Shown here: one piece after another, positions 60,511-64,000 of the stretch
Numbering within the stretch: the first letter of the stretch is position 1
How the letters are laid out: each line of letters starts with the position of its first letter
Origin: Dillenia suffruticosa
Lineage: Eukaryota; Streptophyta; Magnoliopsida; Dilleniales; Dilleniaceae
DNA: 64,000 bases
Assembly (NCBI GenBank): GCA_033439265.1
Contig: JAVTVX010000016.1
Coordinates: forward strand, 563,001-627,000
Direction: 5' to 3'
Translations under genes and position numbers: made by a program
The notes under the pieces: model-generated
What the model saw: the letters and a program-made list of their open reading frames with translations, nothing else
What the model was told of the DNA's origin: nothing
Databases searched by the model: none

Positions 60511-63500
60511 ATTTTTCCAAGTACTAAACTTGTTCTAACTGAAAATGAGATTTTCTTGTTCATCAGCTATTTATGGAAAGCAAACCGATGACTTATTTCT
60601 TTTAAGTGAATTCTTGGGGTATAGCTTCTATGGGAAGGAACGCCTTTAGCTTGGTTGACAAGGTGCCCACATGGTCAAATCTTCCTTCACAAGATTGGGA
60701 TTTTGATACCCCACTTTAATCTTATCCCTTCGCATTTTTTCGGGCCTGTTTGGGAAGCCCTCTAATACCTCTCCTCCTTATAAAAGTATTTAAATTATTA
60801 TATTAGTAATTATTTACATTAAAAACCACACATAACCTCTTCTCAATTTTTCTCAAACATAAGAAGTGGGTTTTCTTAAACTTGGGCAATTGGACTCCAA
60901 ATGGGGACTCTGGAAGAACCCATTTGGGCCCGTTGGCAAATCTTCTTTTACTCTTATTTTCTTTTAATTTTTATGTTCATATAAACAAGTAATTATAAAA
61001 CATGACCTCCTCAAAGGTGGCATATGGTATATGATCTTAAAAGGAGTTGCTATGGCTACTTCTTGTTCTTGAAAAGTAGAACCAACTTGGTTAAAATACC
61101 TCTCTATCTCCTAGCTTTCAAAAAATTATAGTTTGCTCATATTAAAGAAAAATATTTGATAGGACTAATCGAAAATTAGGAATTATTCTATAAATCGGGT
61201 CTAAATTGTAAATATTGTGTTCAAATCTAAACACTAATGTTATAATTAGGTTAAACCACCTTATATACTATTTTTACAAAGCTTTCATTAGAAAAGGAGA
61301 AGCTGACTAAACTCAACCGAATCTAAGCCTAAATTTGGCTTGAATAGTAAGCCTGTACAACCACGTAAATGGGTATGCCACTCAATTAAATTTTAGGTCT
61401 AGTTTTAGCATTTCCTACTTGTAACATGGATAAAACAACAAATATTTAGTTAGTTCAATGACTGAATACTGATTCCGCTTAAATAATATTTTAAATTCGA
61501 ATTTTATGTATAAAAAAAATAGATATCGATAAGATTTTATCTTTTAAAAATTTTACTTGATTCAAACCGAATTTAATTAAATTCAATATAACTAACAAAT
61601 ACCAATAATATATAAAAAAATAATAATAAATAAAACATATTGGATCACTAAAAAAAGTAAAACTTTTAATAGTATTCATAAAGTTTCTTGATTTCAAAAA
61701 TAAAATAAAACAAAACAAAACTATAATAATATTCGATAAAATCTCTTGATTTTGAAGGAAATCAGCTAATACCTGATAAGGATACAGCTTTTTTTTTTTT
61801 TTTTTTTTTTCTCTATACTTCATAAAGAAATCAACAGCAAGGGGGTATAAGGATACGACTTTTCTCCGTAATGCACGACAAGGAAAATATGAAGCCTAGA
61901 TTAAGTGAATTCAGCCCAGTCCCATTTTGCAAAAGTCTACCGTGTCATGCCACGATTCTCAAATCAAACACGTAATAATCATCTCGTTATTTTAAAATAC
62001 GAATAAATTTAACCTATATATCAAAATACCGTAAAGTATTCATCAATATCTATTTATTTTTTAAAATAATTCAAAAAATCTAAATAAACCAATATATATT
62101 GATCATACAATCAAAAGACTAGCTTCATCCGTCTCTATTCAAAATATACATGCATAAGACCACATCGATCATTCAAATCCAAGTACATACACGATACCAA
62201 TTCAGTCATTCCAATCAAATTCATAAAATATAAAACAAATCTCTTCTCAAAAAATCCAAACCAACTTAATCAAATATAATTCCCAAGTAAATTTTTCAAA
62301 AATCAAATAACTTTTCAATATACATATTCAAAATCAAATGAAATTTAAGTCTAAAAATAGCAAAGATAATATTCAGTATAATTTTTCAGAAATAGTTACA
62401 AAACTTACCTTTATTTGGGTTCGGTAAATATATCAACCAAAAGAAGAGTAGTATCCGAAATGAGTCCGACAAACAAGTTTATGTAAATCTAGCACTCCAA
62501 AATCTTTTTTATTGTAGTCAAATACATTAATAATTATCATAAAAGTCAAGATTATTGACTAAAGTCAATCATTATCATGAGATAAAAATTTATATATTTA
62601 ATATATCTCACATTTTCCAAACTTGGGGTAACCGAAATCATTGTTTTTAACAAAAGTTTACTATAACCTAAGACAGAACCACCAAAGAATTTGAGAAATT
62701 TAAGTTCACAAATAACTCCAGTTTTGGCATTGAATATGGTGTTTTATTGTCGATACAACCAACTATCTCACGATATTATTTATAACATTTGGCCATAGAG
62801 GTATCCCACGTGCTCGATTAACTCTCATGGTCTACTAACCCATCATGTCATTCCGTTGAGTGGCACCATGAAAAAAAATAATTAGTCAATTTAATAGGGG
62901 TTCAGACTCTCACTCCAAACCAATACATGTACCATTCTATTTCAAAACATTTTACGTGGATATATAGCTATACAAATTTTATTTCGATTCATTAACGTCA
63001 AAACTTGCAATAAACATAGCATAATTTATTTTCAACATATTGAATACATAATTATATTAAATTTATGTATAGAGACATTCTACGCACAAAACATTTCAAA
63101 ATTCATTTTAAAATCATCTTAAAAAATCAAATAAAATATTTTACGCGTTTAAAATATAAGATACAATCCACTCATATTTTGAAAGAATCAACACTCTCAA
63201 TCCACATTTCAAAACTAAGTTAACCCCTCAAACTTTCAATTGTCTCAATTTACGATAATAAATACCATTTCCCTGTTAATTATAAATCGAATTTGGAGTT
63301 AATTGATTTTTTCCTAAATTTTCCTAACCCAAAGTTTCTAATATCATTAAATTTATGTACAAATCATTCTAATAAATATCATAGATCTAGAAAAATTATT
63401 TTTCATTAAATATTTCTCTCGATTTTATCATTATACAAACTCTAAACTTAAATCTCAAACTTAATTTTTCAAATTTCAACATAATAAGCCAAAAATATGG

Positions 63501-63919
63501 TAAAGTAATTCAAGTATAGTTAAGATGAGAAAATTATTTTAAATGGAGTTACCAATTTCATTTTCAAGTTGAATTACACAAAAATTCTAATATTTCTCTA
63601 TTTACAAAATCTCAAATTTTAACATATGTTGTAATTTTATTCAAAAATAACTCAATTATAAGTTAAAAAAAATTATCTTTATTGAAATTATCAATTTCAC
63701 TTGTCGTTGAATTATACAAAAATATTAAGTTTTTCTTTTTTTAGAAAATTCATTTCTCACCCTGGATCCATTTTTTAATGGATTTTGTTGGGAGTTTTAG
63801 AGAGGGTTTTCGCTTGATTTCACCGGCTCTTGAAGAGAGCAAAGAAAAGGGGTGAGGGAGAGAGGAGCAATGTACGAAAATGACCCATTTTTTAAAAAAA
63901 AATTTTAAAAAAACCTGAG
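60511..63919. other. AT-rich intergenic DNA
   Basis: No gene supported. 61430-61610 is a worn copy of a dispersed AT-rich repeat that also occurs near 36620-36780, 46255-46410 and 57390-57545. A poly(T) run lies at 61789-61811. 61830-61925 matches the stretch left of the type 1 peptide genes (CTCCGTAATGCA, AAGGAAxATxTGAAGC, GAATTCAxGCCCA). 62.7-63.0 kb is less AT-rich and could be old transposon sequence, but I see no ends. Confidence 0.5.
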
Positions 63920-63944
63920 GGGGAAAATATTTCCCCAAATAACC

Positions 63945-64000
63945 CGTATTTGTCGCGGGTTGGACCCGCGACCGTATTTGTCGCGGGTTCAACCCGCGAC
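63945..64000. repeat. tandem 28-bp hairpin units at the window end
   Basis: Two 28-bp units, each CGTATTT followed by an inverted repeat. The second has a perfect 10-bp stem (GTCGCGGGTT, AACCCGCGAC) with a one-base loop; the first has a 9-bp stem and a 3-base loop. A near-palindrome GGGGAAAATATTTCCCC precedes them at 63920-63936. The array runs off the window, so its full length is unknown. Confidence 0.8.

Noticed and set aside
1-64000. CRISPR arrays, bacterial operons or organelle insertions
   Set aside because: No regularly spaced repeats, Shine-Dalgarno-led operons or organelle genes; all genes seen are nuclear plant types with introns.

Overview
This is nuclear DNA of a flowering plant, most likely a woody dicot; I cannot name the species. 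The evidence is GT-AG introns, AT-rich intergenic DNA with (CT)n, (TA)n and (TTA)n microsatellites, a chloroplast-type siroheme enzyme, coiled-coil NLR resistance genes, plant lipoxygenase sequence, SINEs, hAT MITEs and a Copia LTR element.

Layout. 1-8.5 kb: AT-rich intergenic DNA with old repeats. 8784-12384 (+): a complete six-exon O-fucosyltransferase-family gene. 13.2-15.8 kb (-): a decayed lipoxygenase. 18087-21798 (+): a nearly whole CC-NBS-LRR gene with one frameshift and one premature stop. 23.9-25.3 kb: a second, much more decayed NLR. From about 27.8 to 59.9 kb the window is a segmental tandem duplication. Block A (27793-45376) and block B (49155-about 59860) each hold, in order, an NLR N-terminal relic, an unrecognised relic exon, a UPM1 (uroporphyrinogen-III C-methyltransferase) gene, a short-peptide gene of type 1, a hAT MITE and a short-peptide gene of type 2. 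Block C (45377-about 48500) repeats only the last part. Block A also gained a Copia element (37497-44274) and a 5S-rRNA/SINE chimera, both absent from B and C. After B come a RING-H2 relic, a sixth, diverged peptide gene (60292-60483, -) and 3 kb of AT-rich DNA. The window ends in tandem 28-bp hairpins.

Function. Two housekeeping-type genes look intact: the O-fucosyltransferase and UPM1 copy A. UPM1 copy B is dead. The NLRs and the lipoxygenase are decayed defence genes. The most interesting content is a cluster of six genes for about 60-residue proteins on the minus strand. They differ in the middle but share a nearly fixed C-terminus, I-V-V-S-[YH]-F-P-[IV]-N-S-x-x-S-R-L-stop. Indels between copies keep frame, and five of six have a TATA box at a fixed distance. 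I do not recognise this family. The C-terminal SRL matches a known plant peroxisomal targeting tripeptide, and a conserved C-terminus on a variable precursor also resembles plant peptide-signal precursors. Both readings are hypotheses.
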